Assembly (NCBI RefSeq): GCF_000143415.4
Contig: NW_003314422.1
Location: 1 to 64,000, forward strand
Length of the DNA: 64,000 nt
Source of the DNA: Selaginella moellendorffii
Taxonomy: Eukaryota > Streptophyta > Lycopodiopsida > Selaginellales > Selaginellaceae
Reading direction: 5' to 3'
The notes under the pieces were generated by a model. It saw only the letters and a program-made list of their open reading frames with translations, did not search any database and was not told where the DNA came from. A program made the translations under genes and the position numbers. Below, in pieces: positions 22,849-34,538 of this stretch (within the stretch, counting starts at the first letter, position 1; each line of letters begins with the position of its first letter).

Positions 22849-24641
22849 GTGAAGCAAAGATGTGAGAGAGAGGCGAGAATTCTTGTTAGAAATCCACCAC
22901 TAGTTTATGATCTTAAGAGTCCAAGAGCGAAGAGTGCAAATCCTCGGCCAAGCAGTCCTATCAGCAAGCAAGAGAACAGTCAAAAACAAGAAGATGAGTG
23001 GCAAGAGTTCCAGTCATCACCACCGCAGCAACAGCCAGTAGAGCAGTGGCAGCAGCCACCAATCCAACAAATGCAACAACCTCGGCAGCAACAAGCAAGG
23101 AATATGGTAACAATAAAGATGAAGTATACTATCTTTAATGGTATGGGAGATCCAAATGCCCATGTGATAGCATTTTAAGGATACATCCACAGTAAATGAG
23201 GAGGCAAATGCAGAAGATCATATGAAACTTTTTCCAGCCACATTATAAGGCATAGCTGCAGAATGGATGGCTCAAGTTTCAGCAGCAACAGATTGGGCAG
23301 CATTTAGGGCATCTTTTTTAGCTACCTTCTAGTTGGTAGGCTTTTCACAGTGACTCATGACTGATTTGAGTCATTTCCAACTCTTGCCGGGTGAAAGTTT
23401 ACAAAGTTATATATTAAGGTTTAAGGGATTGATCCTCAAGAAGCAGCCATAGCCAACAAAAAAGGAGCAAGCACAATACTACACAAATGGCTTGCCTCAT
23501 GCGGTTAGCTTTCATGTTTTGTGCCATAATCCACAAACCTTGGCCAATGCAATTTGTCTAGCTGGAACTTGGGAGCTAGATGAGACATCATTATAGTAAT
23601 CATGGATTGGGAGCTTTCAGCGATGGAATGATGAATTTCATGATGGGAGGACCTAGAAGCATGCCATAGCATCCAATGCCTACTAGACAATAGCCTTTTG
23701 GAGTCTTTGGAATAGGCCTTGGGATAATGGATTATATCCATTAGCAATAGCAACAATGGCAAGCTTCAATGAGTGTAGTTCCAAATCCAACACCAACTAC
23801 AGTGGACATCCAAGTAGAGATGAAGAAAATAAAGGAAGATATGACAAAAAAAATGAGTGACTTGCAATTGAACTGGGTTAGAGGGGTACAAAGCAGGCCA
23901 CAGCCCATGCGATAGTGAAAAAATTTCTGGTGTGTGTAATGCAACAATTATGGACACTACCCAAATGAGTGTCCATAGCTAGTGGTGAATTGAGAGAAGT
24001 GCCAATATTGTTGGTGAACTAATCATTTCTTGGAGGATTGTTTTTACAAGCCAGGAAATCCAGCAATCCTTGGAAGCTACATCCAGACTATGCCATCAAC
24101 ACCACTATCTTCGGCTCGAGCATTGACTTTCTTTCAATGCCCATTTTCTCATCCAGTCTAGACCATGAGCTATGAGCCGGTGATTCAAGGGTATATGCCA
24201 AATATAATCCCAGTATATGCAGCAACACCAATTCCAAGAGGCCGTGGACGAGGAGCTCCCTGTAGAGGACCTATTCAATGCTGGAATTGCAATGAGATGG
24301 GCCATATTTCACCAAACTATCCACATCCCAGGAAGCAAATTGGGTACCAGCCTATATGTGGAATCTGTCAGACATAGGGCTTGCACAAGCAAGACAATTG
24401 TCGGCATAAGCTCAAGCCAAGCAAGGGAAAGGGGGTTGTAGATAGCAATGCAATTTTTTTCCAACAAGCCACACCAAAATCTAGAGTTATAACACAGGCA
24501 CAGAGGCATCAGCAGATGGAGGAATCTGAGATTGATGATGCTAAGGAGGAGGATGACCCAAAGAAAATCGCAAGAAAAAATTGCAAGGAGAAAATAGAGA
24601 GTAAGCAGCCTAGATCAGATCCACCGGCTACAAATGACTAA
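22849..24641 (+). pseudogene. gag of inner element, with four CCHC-like knuckles
   Basis: A Gln/Pro-rich start (22849-23178; SSPPQQQPVEQWQQPPIQQM) leads to KYTIFNGMGDPNAHV, the usual opening of the gypsy capsid region. Stops then interrupt the frame every few dozen codons. From 23930 to 24420 four degenerate zinc knuckles can be read: CNNYGHYPNECP, CQYCW.TNHFLEDC, CWNCNEMGHISPNY (last Cys lost) and CGICQT.GLHKQDNC. An acidic Lys/Glu stretch follows before the protease region. Confidence 0.75.
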
Positions 24642-24712
24642 GATAAACCCTAGCTAGGGCTCTTGACAAGGGCCAAGGAGTTGCCAAGGTGCTACACAAG
24701 AAGTGGAAATGA

Positions 24713-26445
24713 GTGCTGAATCTGGAAATGTGGCTGTACAATATTCTTCAAGATTTGGATAGTCAATGCCCAAACATCACATTTGCCCAGCTTTTGCAAT
24801 TGGCTTCAAGCATGAGGAAAGTGTTGGCCATGGCCATGAAGGAACATCGAGAAGTACTGGTTAATTCAGCTTGGCCCCTTTTCACAGATCTCAGTCCCCC
24901 CTATATAGATGTGGAAATGCAAGGCAAGCCAATCTGCTGCGCAGTGATCAACAGCGAAAGCAGGGTCAATATTTTGCCCGAGGAGACATGGCCGAAGTTC
25001 AATCTTCTGGAACCAGTTCCAGTGCCATTTATGGTTAAAATGGCCGACCAGAGACGTGTCCAGCCAAGAGGAATTGTGACTAGTGTTCGCACTCAGATTG
25101 CTGGTCTAGTTTTCCACATCGATTTCGTGGTCTTGAAGATGAAGGAGGGATGTTGGGCTATCCACTACTGCTCAGACGTCCTTGGCTTCTCCAAGTTGCA
25201 GCTGTGCATAATTGGCATACAGGGATTCTTGCCAATGGTGATGGCAATAATCGTGTTAAAGTCCAAGTTCATTTTCGCCTTAGGGCATGGCAAGTACTTG
25301 AGGCAGAACAGGAGGATGAAGACAGCTTTGATACATCCAATTCTAGCAGCCCAACAAGCAGTGAGGACAATAAAGAAGGTAGCAACAACACAGCTAGTTG
25401 TGAGGAGCTGGAAATGATTGATGTTGCTGATGTCATTAAGAATTCTTGGGGTAAGCCTCTTTTAGCATGCAACACCAAGGAGCTTGAGAGCTGGCTGTGG
25501 GGAAAGGATGGAGAGTTGCCTTTTGGCAGCGTACAGGTGGTGGAAGAAGAGACTGGTGCCAGACAGTAGTGAGGACGGAGCCCTTTTCCTCACTACATAG
25601 CCACGGTGCTTCACAAGAAATGGATGGATGGCATTTTGAATCTTGATGTGAGGAACAATTTTTTGAGTGAGGAACTAGTTGCCACTTGCCAGCTCAAAGC
25701 TATTCCACTGGAGCAGCCATGTTATGCTATGCAAGTAGGAGATTTGAAGCAGATCATATATAGAGTTCCAGGTTTGACGATCAAGATACTAGAATTTCCA
25801 GTCGACTCGGATTTTTTGGTGGCACCTTGGAAAATGGACAACTATATCCTGCTGGGACAAGATATTTGTAAGGCAGCAAGAGTGTCTCATCAGTGGAATG
25901 ATCCTCTTCACTTGTGGATTCCAAATCCACATGGCAATGACAGAGTGCAGATCAGCATGGAAGAAGGGAATGAGCCTAGCGAGCAAGTTTTTATCATGGT
26001 GTTGGGATCAGGAGCTGAAAATCAAGCTGTGCCAATGCCAGTGGCATTCCAGATAATGGATAGTTCTAAGGCCTGGATGGGAAGAACCAAAGCAATGCAT
26101 CTCATAGCATTTTTGGAGAATGTAGAACTCACAGCAATGGTGGACTCAGAAGCACTTGGCAACTTTTTGACAAGAAATGGAGTGGCTCGAGTAGGCTTGG
26201 CGATTACGGCTCTTCCTAAGCATTACATTGCCATTTGTGCCGATGGTGGAGTTTTTCCAGTGTTGGGTCTCATGAGTTCCAACATCATGATTGGTGATGG
26301 AGACTTTCACAAGGTGCCTTTTTATGTGATCGAGGGCATTGTGACCAGCGTACCAATTACTTTGGGAGTAGCTTGGCTTTTCCAAGTGCAAGTTAGTCAT
26401 GACTATGTGACTGGTACTTTGGTGGTGGAAGATGATAATTACTAA
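24713..26445 (+). pseudogene. Three successive retropepsin-like modules of inner element
   Basis: Module A (about 24890-25230): PPYIDVEMQGKPICCAVINS then RVNILPEETW, PVPVPFMVKMADQRRVQPRG and, one frame over, LLRRPWLLQVAAVHNW. Module B (25606-25950): LDVRNNFLSEELVATCQLKA, VPGLTIKILEFPVDSDFLVA and YILLGQDICKAARVSHQW. Module C (26090-26410): FLENVELTAMVDSEALGNFL, FPVLGLMSSNIMIGDGDFHK, then ITLGVAWLFQVQVSHDYVTG. Each runs from a D-S/T-G-like loop to an LLG..WL flap-end motif typical of gag-pol aspartic proteases, but the catalytic loops have decayed (NSES, DVRN, DSEA). Gypsy elements normally encode one such domain. Confidence 0.6.
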
Positions 26446-26756
26446 TCTCGGACAATCATCTTGTCTAATATCAATGTGTTTGATTATCACTTTTCTTATA
26501 TGCTAAAAGTCGAGAAGGCTTTAAAGTTAAAAAGCAAGGAAGTGGCAGCATGCAAGGATCATAGTATGCTTGAGTCATCAACAACTCAGCCAATTCAGAT
26601 CATGGATGGACCTCAAGAGCTAGCTGGCTGTCAACTTTCCAAGGACGTGGTGCCAACAGCTGAGTTGGAAGCAAGAAATTATCCCAGCTATTGAAGGCAC
26701 CCCAGACATAAGCTGTGTTTATGGAGCAAGTTGGTGATGAGTGACATGAGTTACTG

Positions 26757-28130
26757 GTGGGACACCAGCTCACCAAGGAGGAGGTGGAAGCTTATTGTCA
26801 ACTATTTTTTGAGTTTCAAGAGATGTTTGCATGGAGCTATGCTGAACTTGCTAAAGTAGATCCAGAGCTGGTGCAACATAGGATTCCCTTGCTTCTAGAT
26901 GCAGTGCCACAACAACAAAGAGCTTATAAGATGAATTTGAGCTTGTGAAGAGCTTCAGAAGGTATTGGATGCGGGATTTATTGAAGAAGTGGATACTACA
27001 GATTGGCTTTCGCCAATTGTAATGGTCCAGAAGAAGAATGATAAACTTAGAGTGTGTGTGGATTATTGCTGCCTTAATGCTACAATGAGGCAGGATGGAT
27101 TTCCTCTTCCCTTCACAAATGTGGTGCTGGACAGGGTCACAGGGAAGGAGTTGTATAGCTTTATGGATGGTTACAGTGGCTATAACCAGATTCAAGTGGC
27201 TCCTGAGGATTGAGCAAAGACAGCATTCATTATAGAGTGGGGCTGCTATATCTTTCATGTCATGCCATTCAGTTTCACAAACGCGCCGGCTACTTTACAA
27301 CGTGTGGTGACTTTAGCATTCAAATCTCTTCTTCATGAGAGTGTGGAAGTCTTCTTCGATGACTTCTTGACTTTTGGAAGCTGCGAGAAACATCTGGAGC
27401 AGCTTCGTGCAGTGTTCCAGCAGTGCCAGAAGTTTGGTATTTCTCTTAATCTTGGGAAGTGCCAATTCGGAGTAACGCAGTGTGTTGCTTGGCAGGGTCA
27501 TCTCAGCTTGAGGCTTGGAGGTGGATCCTGCAAAAGTGAACAGTGGAGGAGCTTGAGGCACCACAGACTGTGGGGAAGCTACAAGCTTTTCTTGGCCATG
27601 TTGGTTATCACCAATGCTTTATCCGGCATTATGCCAATGTAGCTTTTCCTTTGACGAGCCTCTTGAAAAAGAACATTCCTTTTGCATGGACCTTTGAGTG
27701 CCAAGCTTCCTTTATACAGTTGAAGCGAGCCTTGATGACCACTCCAATTCTCAAGCTGCTAGACTAGAATTTGAAATTCTATGTGCATGTTTACACCTCA
27801 ACTTTTGCTATTGGTGCTGTTTTATGCCAGCCAGTTAATGGTTGGGATCATCCCATCTTTTATTTGAGTAGGCAATTATCTCTGGCTGAGAAGAATTATA
27901 CAACTACTGAATGAGAGGGCTTGGGAATGGTGTTTGCTATTACTAAATATTGCCACTATTTGTTGAGAAAGCCATTTCTCTTCTATCTGGATCACTAGGC
28001 ATTGTGCTATCTTATCAATAAGCCCTGTCGACACAGCCAAATCACTCGCTGGTTGCTTTTGCTTCAAGAATTTGAATTCGAGATCATGTTGAAGCCGGGA
28101 AAATCTCATGTGATGCCTAATCATCTTTCA
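26757..28130 (+). pseudogene. Reverse transcriptase and RNase H of inner element
   Basis: RT: FQEMFAWSYAELAKVDPELV, DWLSPIVMVQKKNDKLRVCV, ELYSFMDGYSGYNQIQVAPE, VMPFSFTNAPATLQRV and the catalytic loop as EVFFDDFLTF. RNase H: VYTSTFAIGAVLCQPVNGWD, FYLSRQLSLAEKNYTTTE, then LMLKPGKSHVMPNHLSRL-type end (EIMLKPGKSHVMPNHLSRL). Stops at 27211-27213 (TGA), 27912-27914 (TGA, Arg expected in TTER) and 27996-27998 (TAG, Gln expected in DHQAL) break it, plus a frame change near 27530. Confidence 0.85.
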
Positions 28131-28439
28131 AGATTACCAAGAGAACCTGCTAGGGAAGGAGTTTATGATGAGCTGCCCGATGCTCCTCTTTTCTTGTTGG
28201 AGGGAGGGCAAGTTTCTACAGAAATTCTAGATGTGTTCTCAACTCGATTAGAAGTAGTAGAGCTACTGTTATACCAGGTTGTAGCTATGCCAGAGTGGTA
28301 TCAGGGTATTGCAGAATTTCTTGCTGCTGGCAGATTTCCTAATGATATGCCAAAGGTGGTGTAGAAGAGGCTTCTTTACCAATCACGAGCTTTCACCCTG
28401 ATTGCTGGCCAACTTTATAAGGAGGGAAGAGATGGTGTT

Positions 28440-29360
28440 CTGAGGTGCTGCATTCTTCCTCATGAGGTGCAGCAGGTGATTGGCTCTTGCCATGATTCTC
28501 CCTATGGTGGGCATTATGCAGCAGCAGCGACTATACGCCTTGTGCTCCAAACTGGTTATTGGTGGCCAACTCTCTAGCAAGATGTGGCAAAGTTTGTGAG
28601 AAGTTGTGATCCATGCCAGTGTGTTGGGTGTCCTACTCGACGAGATCAATGCCGTTACATCTGATTATTCCAGCTCTACCTTTTGAGAAGTGGGGAATCG
28701 ACTTCATGGGGCTGTTCAAGCCAAAACGACATCACTAGAATCGTTATATCTTGGTTTGCATGGATTATGTGACCAAGTGGGTGGAAGCTGAAGCTTTTAC
28801 AAATGACACGGCCAAGAAGGTAGCAGGATTCCTTTACAAGAATATCATCACACGCTTCGGCTGCCCACTTGAGCTTGTGAGTGATCGAGGTACGCATTTT
28901 ATTAATGCAGTCATTGCAGCTCTCACAACCAAGTATGGCATTTCCCATCGATGCTTGACGTTGTATCATTCAAGAGCAAACGGCCAAGTTGAGAGAACCA
29001 ATAAGACATTATGCGACACTATGACCAAGCTTTGCAACGCAAGTGCCAATGATTGGGATACCAAGCTTCTTGATGCACTGTGGGCTTACAATGTTGCCTA
29101 CAAGGTAATTACACGGTTCTCACCATTCCAATTGGTTTATGGCCAGGAGGTGATCCTTCCTCTTGAGCTGGAAGTTCCTTCTTTGCGGACAGTAGTAGCT
29201 CACAATTATGATTGGGATGAAGTTGTTCAGCAGCGGCTGGAGCAGTTGGAGAAGCTGGATGAGACTCACCTCTTTGCTTTCCAAGCTCGTGAAGCTCTCC
29301 AATGTCAACACAAGAAGTGGTATAATCGTCATTTACGGGCTAAGAGTTTTCAGGCATGAG
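28440..29360 (+). pseudogene. Integrase of inner element
   Basis: HHCC region at 28460-28640 (CHDSPYGGHYAAAATIRLVL...YWWPT...FVRSCDPCQ) followed by the DDE core: GIDFMG-type strand near 28690 (frame-shifted), CMDYVTKWVEAEAFTNDTAK, LVSDRGTHFINAVIAAL with the second Asp, and YHSRANGQVERTNKTLCDTM with the Glu. A C-terminal basic domain (QCQHKKWYNRHLRAKSFQA) and a G-P-Y-like strand follow. There are stops after the core; 28751-29359 remains open. Confidence 0.85.
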
Positions 29361-29590
29361 ACCTTGTGCTACTATACAAGAGCAAGTACTAGAAGCATCC
29401 AGGCAAGCTTAAAATCTGCTAGATTGGACCTTATCACATGAAGGCTGTGAATATCAATGGCTCAGTCAAGTTGAAGGATTTTGTTGGCAATCCTTTGCCT
29501 ATGCCTGTGAACGGAGCACGACTGCAGTGCTATCATGTTCCATATGGAGAGGAGTGCTTTGGGGACAAAGCACAATTGTCACAGGGGTGA

Positions 29591-30058
29591 TGTTGAAGGC
29601 TAGAGCCAGCTCAAGAATAAGACTTGGTCGAAGTCGGGAGTTTTTCCTCTCTTTTTTTGGTTATAGTGAGGAATAAGGGAATATTCAGCTGGAAACAGGG
29701 TGTGTCCCTTGGTGCCAGAGGTTGACAAGAGGTGGATGGCCAATTTCCAGGCATAGCATGTATGTAGAAGTGAATGGAGTGAAATAAAAAAGAAAGTTCT
29801 TGGAAGGATGCCTTGTCCGACATGCTTAGAGCACATGGAGTGGAGGTTGGTAGTGTGATGGCAACTACAATTGTTTGAGGAGCACATCACAGTGAGAATT
29901 GCTCAAGATCAATTAATCTGTGTGAGTTGTCCAACCTATGAGCAACCTTGGGTTAGGATGTTGGCAAAGGTTTTAGCAAAGGTCGCTGACGAGGCTAGGG
30001 ACGAGGCTAGGTAGCAGTGATTCTCCACTTTGCTAGTGTGTTGTCATGAGGAGCAACA
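29591..30058 (+). repeat. 3' LTR of inner element (468 bp)
   Basis: Starts TGTTGAAGGCTAGAGCCAGC just after a short purine-rich ACAGGGGTGA and ends GGAGCAACA. Homologous to 22213-22669 throughout. Confidence 0.9.
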
Positions 30059-31078
30059 TTAACTTTGGTTCAAGTGCCTCATGCTTGTGATTTCTTGGAG
30101 GATATGCAAAATAAACTTGAGTTGGCAAATTTGAACATGAAACAAACTCAAGAACGAAACAAGAGATTAGCTAATGATCATTATTGTTATTAAGAGTACA
30201 AAGTTGGTGACAAAATTTTCCTTAAGTTGTCAAATGCACAATAGTCTTTAAAAGGAGGTGGTAGTGCTAAGTTGTCTCCATGGTATTGTGGACCTTAAAT
30301 CTTGCTTATACTTTAGACTTGCCAACTAATTTGAAAATTTATCTAATGTTCCATATGAACAACCTTAAAGTGTGTTTGCACACTAGTGATGTCATAGATC
30401 AATCCATTATCCAGGTCCTATTTATGTCCCAGAGATTGATGCTGAGAAAGCTAATCCCCAATATTCTTGCTCAGACATTAGTGAGGATATGTTGTAATAT
30501 AACTTAAGAGTTGTTGGTTCAATGGAATGGCTATTCTATAAACAAGGTTACATGGAAAATTAAAGATGACGTGAAGAGATTATTTATGAGTTTTGGTTAG
30601 GATTTGAATGACATTTCTAATGAAGGGGAGAATTGAGTTTTATAGTCATATTGCTATATGATTTGAGCTATTTATTTATTTTCATTCTCTTATTTCCATG
30701 ACCGTGTTATCATGTGAGAAAGCTGTATTGCTTTCTTTCTTTTGTGGTTATTTATCATGATGTTAATGTTGTGGTTTGCACATTTTTTTTCCATAGCCGT
30801 ATTGCCTTCCCTTCATATAAAGCTTGTTTAGTTTCTTGAGGCTAGTTCATGAGGGAGGGGAGAATGATATAAACCATAGGAATATTCTGATATTTTATGA
30901 AGGCTAAGGGTTGGGAGGTTGGCCTATGGTTCACTCCTTATTTGTTTCAATATCCATATATAGGTGTTGAGATTGAAGTACAATCCTCCATCTGAAAGCA
31001 TTTATCAATACATTATAGGCTCTTTATAAAGGTCATGAGGGCCCACACAGGGCATCGACCTATAATTTGTGTAGAAGA
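30059..31078 (+). mobile_element. Outer chromovirus, 3' part with chromodomain and 3' LTR
   Basis: The integrase resumes after the inner element: VPHACDFLEDMQNKLELANL, then EYKVGDKIFLKLSNA, KGGGSAKLSPWYCGP, and a chromodomain-like ELLVQWNGYSINKVTWKI with downstream GEN, typical of chromovirus integrase ends. A strong polypurine tract (GAGGGAGGGGAGAA, 30851-30864) is followed by TGATATAAACCATAGG, the probable start of the 3' LTR at 30865; a TATATA box lies at about 30956. The LTR's right end was not located with certainty. Confidence 0.8.
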
Positions 31079-31184
31079 TGCCTTCACTTGAGCAAGTGGA
31101 GTGTCTTCACTTGAGGCAAGGTGTTTTGATGATGTTGTATGTATCTAGAGTTTTGTTTGAAGTTGGTGACAGTCTGGTTCAAGA

Positions 31185-32160
31185 ATGGCCAGCAGCTTAT
31201 TGCAAAGGCATGATGCACTGTCGCGGTCAAACAAGGATGTCCCACTCTCTTCAGTTTTTAGACACTCATTCGAAAACAGGATTTATCATAAATTCATATG
31301 GCTAAACTCTACATATATCTCCTCCTCTATGCTGATAATTTACTTCTGTTCTCAACAGGCTTATAACACCAAGTTCACCACTTAGTAAGGTTCTGTTGCC
31401 TTACTGGCTTGTCTGTAAATCTCACAAAAACACAGACCATGATCCTTGGTCAAGTTGATCACAACAACATGAATGATGGTGATCTTCACTATGAAAACCA
31501 AGTGCTTGTTCGTGTTGAGAAATACAAGTACCTTGGTTACATGGTGCACACTAGGGATCCCTGGAAGATAGGAACAGCATAAAGAATTCAAGCTGCCACC
31601 AATGCTTACTACGCACTCCAAAGTTATCTCAAACAAGTTGGCATCTTTTGATGGGACGCTGCAGGCAATATTATCACACCAAAGTCATCACAGTATTGAC
31701 ATATGGAGGTGAGGTTTAGGACCTTGGCTTGCCAAAAGCTGTATGGAAGAAAATGGAGCAACTAAATTGCTAGTTTCTCAATGCTACGTTTGGATGCAAC
31801 AAGGTGCCCATTGGGATCATGATCATGGAATCTGGTATACTCCCAATTGAGGTCTACATGTGGAGGAACACAATACAGTACCTTCTGAATCTGATAGGCC
31901 AAAAGTGAGAGAAAATGGTTCAATATGCTATCTCCAACTCCATTGAGCTTGCAAGACACAACTGGATAAGGGTGGTTTCACACAAATGAACAACATGTCT
32001 TGGAATGGATCTTGACACTTTGCTTGACCTATGTTCCAGCACAATGGCTTCAATGAGCATTTTGAATGGTGGCTCCAAGGTGCAGATCATGATCAAAAGT
32101 TCCACCACTACCTCTCCACGGTCAACATGGATCAAGGTGGGAATCTATCTTTGTTATTGA
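31185..32160 (+). mobile_element. LINE reverse-transcriptase palm/thumb relic
   Basis: Plus-strand pieces of a non-LTR RT: VKQGCPTLFSF (QGCP motif), YIYLLLYADNLLLFSTGL (YADD box with the second Asp changed to Asn), then LTKTQTMILGQ, VEKYKYLGYMVHTRDPWKIG and VLTYGGEV.DLGLPKAVWKK through ESGILPIEVYMWRN. Several frame changes and stops. The end of this piece meets a reversed C-terminal piece at about 32120-32160. Confidence 0.7.
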
Positions 32161-33900
32161 CAGATTCACCAAGTCAGACATGTTCTTTGTGTTGAGGGAG
32201 TGGCACTGTGAAGCGATCAGCAGGTTGTAAGCTATGCAATCTTGGACAAAGTGTTGAACAGTTTTGATTGCTTGAGTGCATAAGTACCCTCCCTTGACAT
32301 TTTGCATCCAACCTCAGAGTGAAGATGATGCTGGCCTGTTCTGTATAGTGGGAAAATTCTACAATGTTCTGTCCCATGGGCATGTGCGGTTTTAGGGCTT
32401 GGGATTAGGGTGTACGGGTTGGCCTCTTGGATACTATGCTAGTATGCTTGTATAGGTGTTCAATTGCATTGACCAGTGCATTTAATTTCCAGAGTCTCCA
32501 GAAGAGCTACAGTAACAAATGCTTTACTGAAATCAACAAAACAAAAAAGAGTTGCTTTTGTTTTGCGAATTTTTCATACAATATGCGTAGCATAATGAAA
32601 TGATCTGTGCAGCCATTCTGTGGTCTAAATCCTGCCTGGCCGACAGCTCGTTTGGAGTTGAGTTCACTCCATAATACAAGATGATACTCAAGAATGCTTG
32701 CAAATAATGGAGCTCACCATGATAGTGCGATAATTTTCAGGTGGCCTAGGATCACCAGACTTGTGGATTGGAAAACACGGTTAATTGTCCATTCAACACT
32801 GTTCGCACGTTAAAAAAAATTGGCGGAAGTATTTTCAAGGGGAAGATCATGTCACAAACTTGGCATCATTAAAGTCTCTATGGCTCCAAGGATTTAGTCT
32901 TCTCTAAAATGAAGTATTCGTGAGCATTGTCAGGGACAATTTGGTCTCGAGACTGTTGGCTGTAGAGTTGCTTGTCGGCAAGGAGAATAGGTTTTGCAAG
33001 CTAAAGCTTTTTGTGGTGTAGTGCTTGGCGTACATTCTCGAGATTCTTCTTGAGGCAGTGGCGATGTTGCTTCCATTTGCATAGCAGGCAGAATTGTTGC
33101 TGAATGTCTGCTGCATCAGGTGCACCCTCTCATGTTTTACGCTTTTTGAGGTGATGTAGTCTCTAGGGAATCTGCCAGCTTGTTTGGTAGTGTTCTGTGG
33201 GAAGGTGTACTGAGCAGTTGTAGTGGCACGAAGGAGGAGTGCATCATGTTCCTCTAGTCGGTTTCTTCACTCGTTCACTGTAGAGTGGGTTATGTTATGG
33301 TGGTAAAACAATTCCAAGTGGGTAGTGATCTGAGACCCAGGGGTCTGGAAGTTTGTTGTGTGTGGGTTGAGTTCCAGACTTGTGAGTGCATAGTCAACAA
33401 CGCTGGTAGTATAGCAGGTGTAATTTGTTGTGTCTGGCCACTTCGAGTTGCCATTTAAGATCTGGAGGCACACAACATCAGTGAGTTGTAGAATTTGCTT
33501 CCCTGCTCTATTGAGAATTGTGTCTTCAGAGTGCCGGGTATGCAACTCGGCTGGCAGTCTGTTCGAGCATTAAAGTCCCCAAGGACGACAGTGGAATTAA
33601 GTTGGTGTTTCATAAGGCAATTGAGGAGACTTGATTGTATGAGGACCCAGGCAAGGGGGAAATAACGATCAGGTATTCATCAGAGATGGAGCTGGTTGTG
33701 TACATATGCTGTTACTCTTCCATTGCCGCGGGGAGTGCCAGAGCATAGCCTGGCAGTTGAGGCAGGTGGAATGATGCTCCCACGTCTCACCAAACCCAGC
33801 AATGTCATCCATTCTAGCAAGCCATTCCAACGTGTGGCAAATTGAGGGCATATTTCTGGATACCTAATGTTCTTGCCCTATTTGTACAAGTTAGAAAGGT
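32122..33900 (-). mobile_element. LINE endonuclease, RT fingers and C-terminal zinc relic (reverse orientation)
   Basis: On the minus strand, from right to left: endonuclease pieces (about 33900-33250) with a GDFNART-type loop near 33575 and MHTRHSEDTILNRAGKQILQ, SVVDYALTSLELNPHT; RT fingers (about 32900-32450) with PENYRTIM and AGFRPQNGCTDHFIMLRILY; then a C-terminal Cys/His piece (32400-32122) with YLCTQAIKTVQHFVQDCIAY. The RT palm missing from this strand is the part found in the plus orientation at 31185-32160. Sequence from 33900 to about 34620 is probably 5' LINE sequence; no domain was recognised there. Confidence 0.65.
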
Positions 33901-34504
33901 TTAAAGTAACGAAGTGCAGTCGTGGCCTCACAACAACACAACCAAGCCATCACCAGCAACTACCACAGGTGATCACAACTCCCGATTCCAAACCATGCAT
34001 TGTTTGTAGTGACTTATTTCTAGAGAAAGTCTGAGGAGTGCAAGATCAGCTGAGCTGTTTTTGGATTTCTACTCTTGTATGTCTTGTATGTTTTGCTGGG
34101 AACATCTCCAATCGTTTCTCCTCGGCAACCCCACTGGCTGGCACCTGCAAGGATTGCATCAGTATTGTGGCCACAGGGAGGAGGGGCTGTCGTTTTATCT
34201 GCAGTTCGTTGCCAAGGTTCTGAATGCTGGTGTCGACGGAAGTTGGTGAGTCGGTGAGTAACTTTTTTGGTTGTGGTCCTCTGTTGACTGGAAGTTTGAG
34301 GAGAAGGTAATCAAGTTCCTCCTGGACTTGTGCTTTGTATTTGTATGACCGATTTTGATTTTTGCTGTCGTTTGCCTTTTGGAGTGAAGTGCACTTTTTC
34401 GACTTTTTCTAGTACCAGCGAGTCCACAATAGTCTCCCAAGGATCGTCAGGATTTTCAGCTGCCAGAAATATAATCAGGAACATACCATCTGGAGACTTG
34501 CCTT

Positions 34505-34538
34505 GCTTAAACAGCCTTTCCGTAAAGGCTGTTTAAGC
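34505..34538. repeat. Perfect inverted repeat, 15-bp arms, 4-nt spacer
   Basis: GCTTAAACAGCCTTT, spacer CCGT, then the exact reverse complement. It would fold into a strong hairpin. It sits near the right edge of the LINE debris; no adjacent gene explains it. Confidence 0.9.

Larger units (their letters stand above)
22213..30058 (+). mobile_element. Nested Ty3/gypsy LTR retrotransposon (inner element, Tat/Athila-like)
   Basis: Both LTRs are present (22213-22669 and 29591-30058; TG...CA ends) and the flanks carry TTAAT (22208-22212) and TTAAC (30059-30063), a 5-bp target duplication with one mismatch. The order gag-protease-RT-RNase H-integrase is that of Ty3/gypsy. Behind the 5' LTR, TTTTGGTGCACTACCTGGGA resembles the TGGCGCC...-type primer-binding site used by Athila/Tat elements (tRNA-Asp complementary) after CG-to-TG/CA decay. 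The element is dead: frames are interrupted by many stops, largely TGA and TAG at positions where Arg or Gln is expected. It sits inside the integrase gene of the outer chromovirus. Confidence 0.9.

Noticed and set aside
31185-33900. 5' inversion by twin priming as the cause of the LINE layout
   Set aside because: Twin priming puts the inverted 5' part upstream of the 3' part; here the order is the reverse.
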